Positions 1 through 9,033 of a stretch of DNA of 64,000 nucleotides are shown one piece after another. Below the pieces are notes generated by a model. The model was not told where the DNA came from. It searched no databases and saw only the letters and a list, made by a program, of their open reading frames with translations. Positions within the stretch are counted from its first letter, which is position 1. Every line of letters starts with the position of its first letter. Source of the DNA: Pontibacter burrus (GTDB lineage: Bacteria > Bacteroidota > Bacteroidia > Cytophagales > Hymenobacteraceae). Location: positions 62,001-126,000 of the forward strand of contig NZ_JAAGWD010000008.1 in assembly GCF_010686685.1 (NCBI RefSeq). The letters are read 5' to 3'. The translations under genes and the position numbers were made by a program.

Positions 1-1659
1 ACTGAAGCGCCGCGCAACCTGTTCGACCTGACCTCACTGCAAATTGAGTGCAACAACAAACTGGGCATGTCGGCTGATGAGACACTGAAGACCGTGCAAA
101 GCCTTTACGAGAAAAAAGTTGTTTCCTATCCGAGAGTTGATACCACGTACCTGCCTGATGATATCTATCCGAAAATACCGGGCATTTTGCAGGGCCTGAG
201 CAACTATAGCCAGGAAGTAGCGCCGCTGCTGCAAGAGAAAATACGCAAGACAAAAAAAGTATTCAACAACAATAAAGTTACCGATCACCACGCCATTATC
301 CCGACCGGTGCCAATGCAGGCAGCATTTATGGCCGCGAAGCTGATGTATATGACATCATCACGCGCCGTTTTATAGCTGCTTTTTATCCGGATTGTATCG
401 TGAGCAATACCACCGTTAATGCAGAATCAGCAGGCTATAGTTTCAGGGTGCGGGGCAAGCAGATACTGGAGCCCGGCTGGCGTGTGTTGTATGGTGCTGA
501 AGACATAAAACCGGAAACCTCAGGTAAAGATGGCGAGGGCAAGGAAGAAGAAGCAACCGCTGGTGTGCTGCCCCACTTCGAGAAAGGCGAACATGGCCCG
601 CACGAGCCGCTGCTGGAAACCAAAATGACCAATCCGCCTAAGGAGTATACCGAAGCGACGCTGCTGCGTGCGATGGAAACAGCCGGTAAACAGGTGGAAA
701 ACGAAGAGCTGAAAGATGCACTGAAGGAAAACGGCATTGGCCGGCCATCTACCCGTGCTGCCATCATCGAAACGCTCTACAAACGCCAGTACATCCGCAA
801 AGAGAAAAAGAAGATCGTGCCGACGCAAATGGGCATCGACCTGATAGGCGTTATCAAAAACCAGACTTTGAAGTCGGCGGAGATGACGGGGCAGTGGGAG
901 AAGAAACTACGCCAGATAGAAGCCGGTGAATTTAAAGCGGAAGCTTTTCTGCAGGAACTACAGGACTTTGTGGTTAGCCTGGTGCAGGAAGTGAAATACG
1001 ATACCGCTACGGTAACGATAGAACCAACTATAGAGAAGGGTTCTACTGCTACAAAGAGCAGCAAAACAGTTAAACCAGCGAAGGCTGCTGCAGATAAGTC
1101 TGCTGCCCCAACGCAAGGCCTTGGCTCCTGCCCTGCCTGCCAGCAAGGCTACATTGTTAAAGGTTCTTCTGCTTACGGCTGCATCCGGTACAAAGAGGGT
1201 TGCAGGTTCCTGATTCCGATAGAGCAATACGGTAAATCGCTGACCGAGAAACAGGTAACTACACTGCTTACTAAGGGCAAGACACCAACTATAAAAGGCC
1301 TGACCGGCGCCGATGGCAATACCTTTGACGGCATACTGAAACTGAACGGACAGCAGTTACAGGTAGAGGTAGCCGCTAAAAAACCGGAAGCAGATCCGTT
1401 TGCGACCTGCCCGCGCTGCAAACAGGGCCGCCTGCTGAAAGGCAACACAGCTTATGGTTGCAGCCGTTTCCGGGAAGGTTGCCAGTTTAAAGTACCTTTT
1501 GAGCTGGGCGGCAAAACACTTACCGACAAGCAAATTGCAACGTTGCTAACAAAAGGTAAAACAGGCAAAATTAAAGGCTTTATCTCTCCTAAAACCGGAA
1601 ATGCTTTTGAGGCTGCACTTGCCATTAATGAAAACTGGCAGGTAGTGTACCAGTTCTAA
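1..1659 (+). CDS. topB: DNA topoisomerase III (type IA), 5'-truncated by window edge
   Basis: Type IA topoisomerases cut one DNA strand through a tyrosine and pass the other, resolving recombination and replication intermediates. The reading frame is open from base 1, so the N-terminal Toprim part lies outside the window; 552 residues are visible. The active-site motif SYPRVD (usual form SYPRTD) has its tyrosine codon at 127-129. It is followed by the type IA helical core and, at the C-terminus, two similar Cys4 zinc-ribbon repeats (CPACQQGY...GC and CPRCKQGR...GC, codons about 1129-1205 and 1408-1480), each leading into the KSLTEKQ/KTLTDKQ-type topoisomerase C-terminal repeat. This repeat architecture is usual for TopB-like enzymes in Bacteroidota. 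A strong bidirectional hairpin follows. TopB is preferred to TopA because of the C-terminal repeats; moderately sure on that point, very sure of the family. Confidence 0.92.
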   Translation, partial: TEAPRNLFDLTSLQIECNNKLGMSADETLKTVQSLYEKKVVSYPRVDTTYLPDDIYPKIPGILQGLSNYSQEVAPLLQEKIRKTKKVFNNNKVTDHHAIIPTGANAGSIYGREADVYDIITRRFIAAFYPDCIVSNTTVNAESAGYSFRVRGKQILEPGWRVLYGAEDIKPETSGKDGEGKEEEATAGVLPHFEKGEHGPHEPLLETKMTNPPKEYTEATLLRAMETAGKQVENEELKDALKENGIGRPSTRAAIIETLYKRQYIRKEKKKIVPTQMGIDLIGVIKNQTLKSAEMTGQWEKKLRQIEAGEFKAEAFLQELQDFVVSLVQEVKYDTATVTIEPTIEKGSTATKSSKTVKPAKAAADKSAAPTQGLGSCPACQQGYIVKGSSAYGCIRYKEGCRFLIPIEQYGKSLTEKQVTTLLTKGKTPTIKGLTGADGNTFDGILKLNGQQLQVEVAAKKPEADPFATCPRCKQGRLLKGNTAYGCSRFREGCQFKVPFELGGKTLTDKQIATLLTKGKTGKIKGFISPKTGNAFEAALAINENWQVVYQF

Positions 1660-1672
1660 ACTATAACATTTA

Positions 1673-1717
1673 ATAAAAGCAGAAGCGCCACTATTATAGT
1701 GGCGCTTCTGCTTTTAT
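1673..1717. terminator. Bidirectional intrinsic terminator between topB and a convergent lipoprotein gene
   Basis: A perfect inverted repeat with 22-bp arms and a one-base centre. The arms begin with ATAAAAGC and end with GCTTTTAT, giving a GC-rich core with A-tract and U-tract on either side, as expected for a terminator shared by convergent genes. Confidence 0.85.
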
Positions 1718-1743
1718 AAGGTAAAGGGCTATTTGTTATCGTT

Positions 1744-2139
1744 TTATTTAACAGTGAAGCTTACTATCTGCTGCGCTACATTGGTTCTTCCGTCAGTTGC
1801 ACGCACTATAAGCTGATAGCTTCCAGGCCTGATATCACTTACAGCAACTGTTGTATCAAACTCAAAAGCGGTTTTGTTCATTACTTTATTAAAAGAGAGG
1901 AGATCTGTTTCAGAACCACGCACCGTAAACTCCATGTTCTTTACTTCGTCCTTGTCGAAAGCCGAAAGGTAAATACGCAGCCCTTTTGCTTGCTGCACCG
2001 CCTGGTTGGCAGTTGGGTTAATAATGGTCAGGCTTGGTTTGGAACCATCTGGCTGCATACTTCCATCCTCAAAAATATCTTCGCAGCTTGTCAGGGTAAG
2101 GGCAGCAAGAAATGCCGCCAATGTTGTTTTCAATTTCAT
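1744..2139 (-). CDS. Small lipoprotein with an Ig-like fold, function unknown
   Basis: 131 residues. The N-terminus is a lipoprotein signal peptide ending in the lipobox LTSC with the lipidated cysteine at residue 19, followed by an acidic stretch (EDIFEDG). The rest reads as one beta-sandwich domain of about 100 residues, with segments like PSLTIINPTANQAV and SYQLIVRATDGRTNVA that resemble Ig-like or cadherin-type domains of cell-surface proteins. It probably sits in the outer membrane. It is monocistronic, convergent with topB, and divergent from the low-complexity gene at 2619. I do not recognise a named family; the domain call rests on sequence flavour only. Confidence 0.75.
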   Translation of the reverse strand: MKLKTTLAAFLAALTLTSCEDIFEDGSMQPDGSKPSLTIINPTANQAVQQAKGLRIYLSAFDKDEVKNMEFTVRGSETDLLSFNKVMNKTAFEFDTTVAVSDIRPGSYQLIVRATDGRTNVAQQIVSFTVK

Positions 2140-2618
2140 GGTACTATGGCTAAAAGTTAGCTCTAAAACTGGTTACAACTAAAAAATATAATTTTCTGGT
2201 TTTTAGCAGAACCTCAATTATTAAAGCGGCACAAGGTACAAAGCATTTTATTAAGTACAAGTGCGTTAACTAATTTTTGAGATAAAATCACGGCATAACA
2301 CAGCTAATTATGAGCAAAATTTAAAACATCACAACACCCTGAGAAGCAATACACTAGAAAATACTGTTCTATTAGCAGGCCACCACATAATCACAAACTA
2401 TATATACAATTAATACAATTGAGACCCACTAAATTAACGCTCCGAAAAGGCGAACTATATTTATATAAACACTATATATAGTACAATTATATACAATAAG
2501 AGGAGCTATTTCAGATAACTTAATACCTGTTGAACCGTAGAAAAAAACGTCGCGAAGTATAGCAAAGCGATGTGAATCAATTTAGTATAACATTAATTAA
2601 CTGTTAACCCCAAAACCT
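2140..2618. other. Gene-free, AT-rich divergent intergenic region
   Basis: About 480 bp between the divergent lipoprotein gene and the low-complexity gene. It is markedly AT-rich, with TATA-rich blocks around 2395-2500. No ORF worth calling, no RNA gene and no clear repeat. It presumably holds two divergent promoters, but no convincing TTTG/TAnnTTTG pair was identified. Confidence 0.6.
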
Positions 2619-3527
2619 ATGAGAAGCTATGAAAACTCGGGTTACAACCCGTACAATGACAATTACAGAACCGAGAGCAGAGGCTCTGGAAGAAATTATA
2701 ACTCCGATAACTTTTCGAACAGAGGCAGCAACTATGGCAGTAGCAGATCAAGCTCTGATTTTGGCTCTGGAAGAGATTATAGTTCAGGCTCAGGCTACGG
2801 CAGCGGTTCAACCTATGGTCGTTCAGCAGGCATGGGTGGCAACTATGGCTCATCGTCAGGTTATGGCTCATCCGGTTACGGTTCTACTTCGGGCTACGGC
2901 TCGTCTAACTATAACAGAAACACTGGCTCCCGCTACAGCAGCGACCGCGATAGCTGGGACCGTGCAGGCGACAGAATAGAAAACGCCTGGGATCGTACAA
3001 AAAACCGGGTGTCTAACGCCTGGGATCGCATGACAGACGACGATGAAAACCGCAACAGAGGTACCTACGGCTCTTCCTCAAGCTACAGTGGCCGCTACGG
3101 CTCAACCGGAAACTATGGGTCTTCTAACTATGGCGGCTCATCAAACTATGGATCTGGCTATGGCTCGTCTAACTACGGCAGCAGCGGTATGGGTTCATCA
3201 AACTATGGCCGTGGCACTTATGGCAGCAGCGGCATGGGATCATCAGGCTATAGTTCCGGAAGCTACGACCGCGACCGCTATACCAGTGATTACGACCGAG
3301 ACCGCTACAGAGATGAAGACCGTGGCTTTTTTGACAGAGCCGGCGATGAGATAAAATCGTGGTTTGGCGACGAAGAAGCAGAGCGCCGCAGAAGAATGGA
3401 CGAAATGCGCGACCGTGACAACGACTACGGTAACTACAGCAGCAGATCGTCTTCTAATTATAGCGGCACATACAGCGGACCTCCATATTCTTACGGTTCG
3501 TCATCAAGAAGAGACTACGAATGGTAG
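2619..3527 (+). CDS. Tyr/Gly/Ser-rich low-complexity protein with WDRAGDR and SWFGD segments
   Basis: 302 residues, no signal peptide or membrane segment. Most of it consists of [G/S]-Y-[G/S] repeats such as NYGSS, GYGSS and TYGSSGM. Two charged islands break this up: residues about 110-140, with repeats of the type SWDRAGDR / NAWDRTKN / NAWDRMTDDDE, and about 235-270, with FFDRAGDEIKSWFGDEEAERRRR. The second matches a recurrent SWFGD motif that in other bacteria precedes BON domains; no BON domain is present here. Tyrosine-rich G/S-Y-G/S tracts resemble those of phase-separating proteins such as FUS; that parallel is inference. The gene is flanked by a long AT-rich upstream region and a terminator. 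The large frame +1 ORF inside it is a shadow of the repeats. Confidence 0.8.
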   Translation: MRSYENSGYNPYNDNYRTESRGSGRNYNSDNFSNRGSNYGSSRSSSDFGSGRDYSSGSGYGSGSTYGRSAGMGGNYGSSSGYGSSGYGSTSGYGSSNYNRNTGSRYSSDRDSWDRAGDRIENAWDRTKNRVSNAWDRMTDDDENRNRGTYGSSSSYSGRYGSTGNYGSSNYGGSSNYGSGYGSSNYGSSGMGSSNYGRGTYGSSGMGSSGYSSGSYDRDRYTSDYDRDRYRDEDRGFFDRAGDEIKSWFGDEEAERRRRMDEMRDRDNDYGNYSSRSSSNYSGTYSGPPYSYGSSSRRDYEW

Positions 3528-3602
3528 ACCTACTTTAGCGTAGTTGTTTTATAACGGCTGCCATTAGTAGATTCTACATTGGACAGTGGATGAAACTCCA
3601 CA

Positions 3603-3637
3603 AAAAATGCCTCGCTGGTTGCAGCGGGGCATTTTTA
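3603..3637 (+). terminator. Intrinsic terminator after the low-complexity gene
   Basis: AATGCCTCGCTG / CAGCGGGGCATT stem with a GTTG-type loop, an upstream A-tract and a following T-tract. Confidence 0.8.
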
Positions 3638-3737
3638 TTTGCACATTTGCTGACTTTTTAGCCAGCTGCAATACGCTATTGGCAACAAACCACAACTACT
3701 TGACTATAACCACATTAAAGTTTACTGTTTATAAAAA

Positions 3738-4346
3738 ATGAAGAGAGTTCTACTATTATTTTGCTTTTGCTCGCTGGCTTTTGCTGCTGTAGCCCAACAG
3801 GTAGGTATCAAAGGGGGAGCTACCTATGGTACCTTTTCTGGCGATGGTGCCAAAGACTACGATTACCGTTTAGGTTATGCTGGCGGTCTTTTCTTTCAGA
3901 AGTACATCAACGACATTATCGGCACCCAGGTAGAGATATTGTATACATCCCGCGGTGCTAAAAACGAGTTCCGAAGCGGCAGCAATACGATCGAAGACAG
4001 GTTCCGTTATAACTACATCGATGTTCCGGTAATGCTGCACGTTTCAGCTGGTGGTTTATTTTTCGATCTGGGCCCTCAGGCTTCTTTTTTAGTTAAAGCA
4101 CATCAGATACGCGAAACTACTCCGGAATCAGGCAATACTGTTACAAGCAAAAAAACAGACGTAACGGATCATCCTTACCCTATTGACTTCGGTTATGCAG
4201 CCGGCATTGGTTACCGTGGTGCCAGCAACATAGGCCTGGAGCTGCGTTACACTGGTGGCCTGAAAGACATTGATGATGAAGGCCCGTTTGTTGGGCAGCA
4301 GCGCCGAAATTCAACTTTTTTTGTAATGCTGAGCTTTATGCTATAG
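3738..4346 (+). CDS. Outer-membrane beta-barrel protein, PorT-like family
   Basis: 202 residues. A cleavable signal peptide ends near AVAQ (residue 20). The mature part has alternating amphipathic strands rich in Gly and aromatic residues (GIKGGATYGTFSG, GLFFQKYINDIIGTQVEILYTSRG, YIDVPVMLHV) and ends with the aromatic strand STFFVMLSFML. YIDVPVML is typical of the Bacteroidota outer-membrane beta-barrel domain families (PorT-like / OMP_b-brl_2). It most likely sits in the outer membrane; substrate or role cannot be told. Monocistronic, closed by a hairpin terminator. Confidence 0.85.
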   Translation: MKRVLLLFCFCSLAFAAVAQQVGIKGGATYGTFSGDGAKDYDYRLGYAGGLFFQKYINDIIGTQVEILYTSRGAKNEFRSGSNTIEDRFRYNYIDVPVMLHVSAGGLFFDLGPQASFLVKAHQIRETTPESGNTVTSKKTDVTDHPYPIDFGYAAGIGYRGASNIGLELRYTGGLKDIDDEGPFVGQQRRNSTFFVMLSFML

Positions 4347-4356
4347 TTGGCAAAAC

Positions 4357-4390
4357 AAAAAAGCCCTGGCCATAAACCGGGGCTTTTTTA
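4357..4390. terminator. Intrinsic terminator between convergent barrel and carbonic anhydrase genes
   Basis: Stem AAAAAAGCCCTGG / CCGGGGCTTTTTT with T-tracts on both strands; suits both convergent neighbours. Confidence 0.82.
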
Positions 4391-4416
4391 TGCTCTATAG
4401 TATACTTTACGCTAAC

Positions 4417-5058
4417 TTAAGCTGACTTTACCATCTCGTTGGTAACGCTGTAAATATGTTCGTAACGCTTAAATGAGTTCACATCCACTTTCAGATCACG
4501 GAGCAGGCCTTCTTTCAGATCGTATACCAAACCGTATAGTTTAGGTGGGTTTGCTGAGCGCATCGCATTCTGTATGATAGATGTTTTAGACAGGTTATGT
4601 ACCTGCTCTATCACGTTTAGCTCTACCAGGCGACGCAGACGCTCTTCTTCGTTGTAAATGCTGAGCATCTCACGCTCATGCAGGCGCATCACATCTTTAA
4701 TATTGCGTAGCCAGTTATCAATTAAACCAAACTGTTTGTTGCTGGCAGCCGCAGCCACGCCCCCGCAGCCATAGTGGCCAACTACCATAATCACCTTTAC
4801 CTTCAGCACCTCTACGGCGTATTGGAGCACCGAAAGCAGGTTCATGTCGCTGTGCACCACCAGATTGGCAATGTTGCGGTGCACAAACATTTCGCCCGGG
4901 CCTGTACCGGTTATGGCTGAAGAAGGCACGCGGCTGTCGGAGCAACCAATAAAGAGGTAGCGCGGCTCCTGCCCCAGCGACAGTTTGTTGAAATATTCCG
5001 GATCTTCGGTCAGCTTATCGGCAACCCACTTTCTGTTGTTATCTAGTATCCGTTTCAT
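4417..5058 (-). CDS. can: Beta-class carbonic anhydrase
   Basis: 213 residues, cytosolic. Interconverts CO2 and bicarbonate. The zinc ligands and catalytic dyad are all visible: Cys39-x-Asp41-x-Arg43 in the CSDSR motif, and His95 and Cys98 in GHYGCGG. Length is normal for the class. It lies 45 bp downstream of the SulP transporter gene on the same strand, so the two are probably co-transcribed. A carbonic anhydrase next to a SulP permease is a recurring arrangement for bicarbonate uptake, which is the most likely joint role here. Gene symbol by family resemblance. Confidence 0.94.
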   Translation of the reverse strand: MKRILDNNRKWVADKLTEDPEYFNKLSLGQEPRYLFIGCSDSRVPSSAITGTGPGEMFVHRNIANLVVHSDMNLLSVLQYAVEVLKVKVIMVVGHYGCGGVAAAASNKQFGLIDNWLRNIKDVMRLHEREMLSIYNEEERLRRLVELNVIEQVHNLSKTSIIQNAMRSANPPKLYGLVYDLKEGLLRDLKVDVNSFKRYEHIYSVTNEMVKSA

Positions 5059-5103
5059 GTTTATAGTTCTGATTTATGGTTTGAATTTTCCTGTTATTAC
5101 TTT

Positions 5104-6675
5104 TTAGTGCACGTTCAGCGCCTGCACTTCCGGAACATCGAGTATCTCAACTGTTATGTTGCGTTCGTGCGCTGTCTGTTTAAATTCCTGAATAGCTTCC
5201 AGCACGTCATAATCTATGTAGGCAGAGTTTTCGCCGTCAATAATTACATGATGATTGTCAGGAAGGTGCTCCAGCGTCAGCACAATACTGGCCTTGTTCA
5301 GGAAAGACACGTGCTCGCTGAGCTTAATCCGGATGATATCCTTGTCTTTCTGCTCTTCTTTATGATAGAAATAAGGGGATTTATAGTTGGCTTTGAGGAT
5401 GTAGAAGATACCTACAGCCAGGCCGATACAGATACCTACCAGCAGGTCGGTGAACAGAATGGCGAGGATGGTAACCAAGAATGGAATGAATTGCTCTGAA
5501 CCGAGCTTAAACTGGGATTTGAAAAGTGTAGGTTTGGTAAGCTTAAAGCCTACTACCAGCAATACCGCCGCTAGTGCCGAAAGTGGGACCTGGTTCAGGA
5601 AGCCAGCCATAAACAGCACCGAGAGCAGCAGGAAAACACCATGTATAAAACTGGAAAGCTTGGTTTCGCCGCCCGCTACAATGTTGGCTGAGCTGCGAAC
5701 TATAACTGCCGTCATCGGCAAACCACCCAGGATACCGCTCAGCATGTTGCCTACGCCCTGTGCCTTTAGTTCACGGTTGGTGGGCGTGCGTCGTTTGTGC
5801 GGGTCCAGTTTATCAACTGCCTCTACACTCAGCAGCGTTTCAAGGCTGGCAACTATAGCTATGGTAAAAGCTACCACATACACGGCCGGGTTAGTAAATG
5901 AGCTAAAGTCGGGAAGGCGCAGCTCGTTGCCCAGATCCTGTGCACTGGAAATAATGGGCAGGTTAACCAGATGGCTCGAAGTAATGGCGAGCTCGGGGTA
6001 ATACGCTAAGAATATAGCGTTTATACCAACCGATGCTAGTACCACTACAAGAGCACCCGGCACAAACTTAAACAGCTTTACTTTTTTAAATGGTTTGGTA
6101 TCCCATAGCAGAAGTATGGCCAGCGATACAAGCCCTACTATAAAGGCTCCGGTATTTATGCCTGAAAGTGCTTTTGTGATGCCTGAGAACGTATTGTTCC
6201 CATCAGCCTGCAGGAAGTAAAGACTACCAAAAAAATCATCGTCGGCACCTAAAAAATGTGGGATCTGCTTCAGGATAAGGATAAGGCCGATGGCAGCCAG
6301 CATACCGCGTATGACCGAAGAAGGAAAGTATAAGCCTATTACACCCGCTTTCAGGAAACCGAGCACTAACTGCAAAGCGCCTGCAAGCACTACAGCCAGC
6401 AAAAAGGCCTCGTAAGTCTGCAGTGTTTCGATACCATTCAGCACGATAACCGTAAGCCCTGCTGCCGGCCCGCTTACACTCAGCTGCGACCCGCTCAGCC
6501 ACGATACCACCAATCCGCCAACTATACCAGTTATTAATCCTGCAAACAACGGTGCACCCGATGCCAGCGAAATACCGAGGCAAAGCGGCAGGGCAACCAA
6601 GAATACGACAAGGCCAGCCGGTAAATCCTTTGTGATGCTGGCAAACCCTGTGTTTTTTCTAACTCCTGTACTCAT
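5104..6675 (-). CDS. SulP-family anion permease, probable bicarbonate transporter
   Basis: 523 residues. An N-terminal half with roughly ten to twelve membrane segments carries SulP landmarks: DLPAGLVVFLVALPLCLGIS, SGPAAGLTVIVL, and GNMLSGILGGLPMTAVIVRSS. The C-terminal ~120 residues form a STAS-like domain (HVSFLNKASIVLTLEHLP...VIIDGENSAYIDYDVLE). The family carries sulfate, bicarbonate and other anions. The downstream carbonic anhydrase gene suggests bicarbonate, but substrate is inference. Starts with MSTGVRKNTGF; its 5' region faces the 3' end of the histidine kinase gene across about 165 bp. Confidence 0.9.
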   Translation of the reverse strand: MSTGVRKNTGFASITKDLPAGLVVFLVALPLCLGISLASGAPLFAGLITGIVGGLVVSWLSGSQLSVSGPAAGLTVIVLNGIETLQTYEAFLLAVVLAGALQLVLGFLKAGVIGLYFPSSVIRGMLAAIGLILILKQIPHFLGADDDFFGSLYFLQADGNNTFSGITKALSGINTGAFIVGLVSLAILLLWDTKPFKKVKLFKFVPGALVVVLASVGINAIFLAYYPELAITSSHLVNLPIISSAQDLGNELRLPDFSSFTNPAVYVVAFTIAIVASLETLLSVEAVDKLDPHKRRTPTNRELKAQGVGNMLSGILGGLPMTAVIVRSSANIVAGGETKLSSFIHGVFLLLSVLFMAGFLNQVPLSALAAVLLVVGFKLTKPTLFKSQFKLGSEQFIPFLVTILAILFTDLLVGICIGLAVGIFYILKANYKSPYFYHKEEQKDKDIIRIKLSEHVSFLNKASIVLTLEHLPDNHHVIIDGENSAYIDYDVLEAIQEFKQTAHERNITVEILDVPEVQALNVH

Positions 6676-6841
6676 ATTTTAATCTGTTCTGCTTTTAGTT
6701 CAGCAATTGCCCCACCCGCATACCACCAACCAGTATCAGCGGGCGGGAACAATCACTGATTTTCTCACCTATGGCCACAAAAGTAGATTTGCGGGATTAA
6801 GGCGATATTAAAACCAGATTAAAAGGAGATTAAAATTGAGA

Positions 6842-8227
6842 TTAAGAGGGAATGAAACCGTAGGCCTGAGGCAGTGTAAGTATAACCTCTGTGCCCTGGT
6901 TGATGCGGGATTTAACTATAATACCGCCCTGGTGCAGCTTTAAAATGCGCTCTGTCAGCGGCAGTCCGATTCCGTGCCCTGTTATGCTTCGTACATTTTC
7001 TGCCCTGAAAAAAGGCACAAATACATGCCTCAGGTCATCTTCGGCAATACCCAAGCCGCGGTCCTGTACCTGCAGCTCCACGTCCGTTTTGGTAAGCACC
7101 ATGCGCACCGAAGCACTTCTGCCAGACGGCGAGAATTTAATGGCATTCTCGATCACATTCACAATTGCAATCAGCAGCAAGGCTTCGTTGCCTTTTACTA
7201 CCAGGCGGTTCTCATCTTCAGGCAGGTCGGCAAAGTCAATGTTTATCTGCGCTTCGGGTTGGCGCTTCCGTACCTGGTCGCGGGCCATCCAGACCAATTC
7301 ATCAATGCGCAGTAAGTCTTTCGTTATTTTAGATGGGTCGATACTTGCCTGGGCGATCTGAAGTAAACCGTTGGAGAGCTCGGTCAGCAGGCGGGCATCG
7401 TCCAGGGTAGAGCTAAGTACACGCTGGTATTCTTCAGGTGTTCGGGGCTTCATCAGAGCCACTTCCAGCTCGCCCATCATGGTTGTTAAAGGTGTACGCA
7501 ATTCATGCGAAGCACTCGACACAAAGGTGCTTTGCATTTCGAAAGCAAGCTCCAGGCGCTCCAGCAGCTTATTAAAGGTCTGAGCCAGATGCGAAAGCTC
7601 ATCGGTACCTTCGGCGTTTGTAAGGCGCATGTGCAGGTCCGAGGCTGTAATTTTCTCTACCTCGCTCACTACTTTGGTAATAGGCCGCAAAGCGTCTTTG
7701 GCAAATGCCCAGCCTGCCACCAGCACAACCAGTAAAGACCCCAGAAACCCCACGATCAGAATTACTTTCAGATGCTGTAGTTTTTTTAAACTATAGGCAT
7801 CTACAGACGAAGCCAGTACCACAAACTCGCCTTTAGGAGTATTGTACAAAATACCCACTACCTGCCTTACCCCCTGCTCGTAATGCTCTTCTTTTTTGTT
7901 CCGGATGGTTGTAAGTACTTCGGGTGTGATCAGCAGATCACCATTACCGCGAGCAAATACCAGCTTTCCGCCGGCATCATATATCCTCACGATCTCCTGT
8001 GGTAGCACCTGGTAAAAGCGACGCTCATTCAGTTTCCGGGTTTGCGGATTAGCCTGCTCATTTTCTAACGCATAGGTAGCTACCACTTTCGCCCGCTGCA
8101 GAATACGGGCGTAAAAATCTTCCTGACGGTAAATGGATGTAAAGTAGTAGATAACCAGCGAGAAGAGCGCCAAAATCAGGGCGAAAATACCGGCAAACTT
8201 TAACGTGAGGCGGGTCCGGATCTTCAT
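6842..8227 (-). CDS. Two-component sensor histidine kinase
   Basis: 461 residues. Transmembrane segments near residues 10-30 and 152-175 enclose a periplasmic sensor region. A HAMP domain follows (LRPITKVVSEVEKITASDLHMRL), then HisKA with the phosphorylated histidine in SASHELRTPLTTMM and a HATPase domain with N box NVIENAIKFSPSG, G1 DRGLGIAEDDL and G2 GHGIGLPLTERIL. The 4-bp overlap with the upstream response regulator gene indicates translational coupling and partnership. The architecture resembles metal- or envelope-responsive kinases of the OmpR-partner group; the signal is unknown. A CDF metal exporter is divergent from the pair, a hint only. Confidence 0.93.
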   Translation of the reverse strand: MKIRTRLTLKFAGIFALILALFSLVIYYFTSIYRQEDFYARILQRAKVVATYALENEQANPQTRKLNERRFYQVLPQEIVRIYDAGGKLVFARGNGDLLITPEVLTTIRNKKEEHYEQGVRQVVGILYNTPKGEFVVLASSVDAYSLKKLQHLKVILIVGFLGSLLVVLVAGWAFAKDALRPITKVVSEVEKITASDLHMRLTNAEGTDELSHLAQTFNKLLERLELAFEMQSTFVSSASHELRTPLTTMMGELEVALMKPRTPEEYQRVLSSTLDDARLLTELSNGLLQIAQASIDPSKITKDLLRIDELVWMARDQVRKRQPEAQINIDFADLPEDENRLVVKGNEALLLIAIVNVIENAIKFSPSGRSASVRMVLTKTDVELQVQDRGLGIAEDDLRHVFVPFFRAENVRSITGHGIGLPLTERILKLHQGGIIVKSRINQGTEVILTLPQAYGFIPS

Positions 8228-8907
8228 ACGTCCTGCTGCTCCTTTAGCACATACCCCATACCCACGAGCGTATGTATCAGTTTGTTTGGCTGGTCCTTAT
8301 CAATCTTTTTGCGGAGAAAGTTGATGTAAACATCCACTACATTACTGCCCGTGTCAAATGACGTTTCCCAAACCTGCTCCAGAATATCTACCCTGGAAAT
8401 CACTCTTTCTTTGTTGCGCAACAGGTAATGCAGCAAGGCAAACTCACGGGCAGTAAGATTAACAGACTTGCCTGCACGTACCACTGTTTTTTTGGCTACG
8501 TCCATTTCCAGATCGGCTAAGCCCAGCTTTTCTCCTGTAGAATTATCAGTGCCGCGCCTGGTAAGGGCACGTATGCGGGCCAGCAGTTCTTTGAACTCAA
8601 AAGGTTTGGTCAGGTAATCGTCGGCGCCGGCGTCGAGGCCGGTAATTTTGTCGTCGGTAGCGCCTAAGGCTGTTAGCATCAGTATAGGCACCTGCTGGTT
8701 ATGCCTGCGTATTTCGCGGCACACATCCAGCCCGTTGCTGTTCGGCAGAATCACATCCAGTATAATCAGGTCGTGTTCCTGCTGCAATGCCAGTTTTACT
8801 CCAAAAGTGCCGTCGTAGGCCTGTTCCACATCATAGGTCTGCTCTTCGAGGCCTCTTTTGATAAAGGCAGCTACTTTAGGGTCGTCTTCAATCAGCAGTA
8901 CTTTCAT
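8224..8907 (-). CDS. OmpR/PhoB-type response regulator
   Basis: 227 residues. The receiver domain shows the acidic pocket EDD (residues 7-9), phospho-acceptor Asp51 (LIILDVILP) and the conserved Lys in YLTKPFEFKEL. The C-terminal winged helix (LTAREFALLHYLLRNKERVISRVDILEQVW...VVDVYINFLRKKID) is of the OmpR type and binds DNA. First gene of a two-gene operon with the histidine kinase, overlapping it by 4 bp. Divergent from the CDF transporter gene. Confidence 0.95.
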   Translation of the reverse strand: MKVLLIEDDPKVAAFIKRGLEEQTYDVEQAYDGTFGVKLALQQEHDLIILDVILPNSNGLDVCREIRRHNQQVPILMLTALGATDDKITGLDAGADDYLTKPFEFKELLARIRALTRRGTDNSTGEKLGLADLEMDVAKKTVVRAGKSVNLTAREFALLHYLLRNKERVISRVDILEQVWETSFDTGSNVVDVYINFLRKKIDKDQPNKLIHTLVGMGYVLKEQQDV

Positions 8908-9033
8908 GCGGGCGTTGCATCTTATGGTCTTTTACTTCAACTTTAGCAGTCGGATGCCTGTTATAGGATTAGGCAGTATTTGCAAAGGTAATTGCAATCT
9001 CTAAAAAAGTTTGCGCGCAGCAGGTTTAATCTC

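Noticed and set aside
2629-2979. A 116-codon ORF rich in Thr, Ala and Met inside the low-complexity gene, and a Cys/Ser-rich one on the other strand
   Set aside because: Both are out-of-frame readings of the GYGSS repeat; composition follows directly from the repeat codons.
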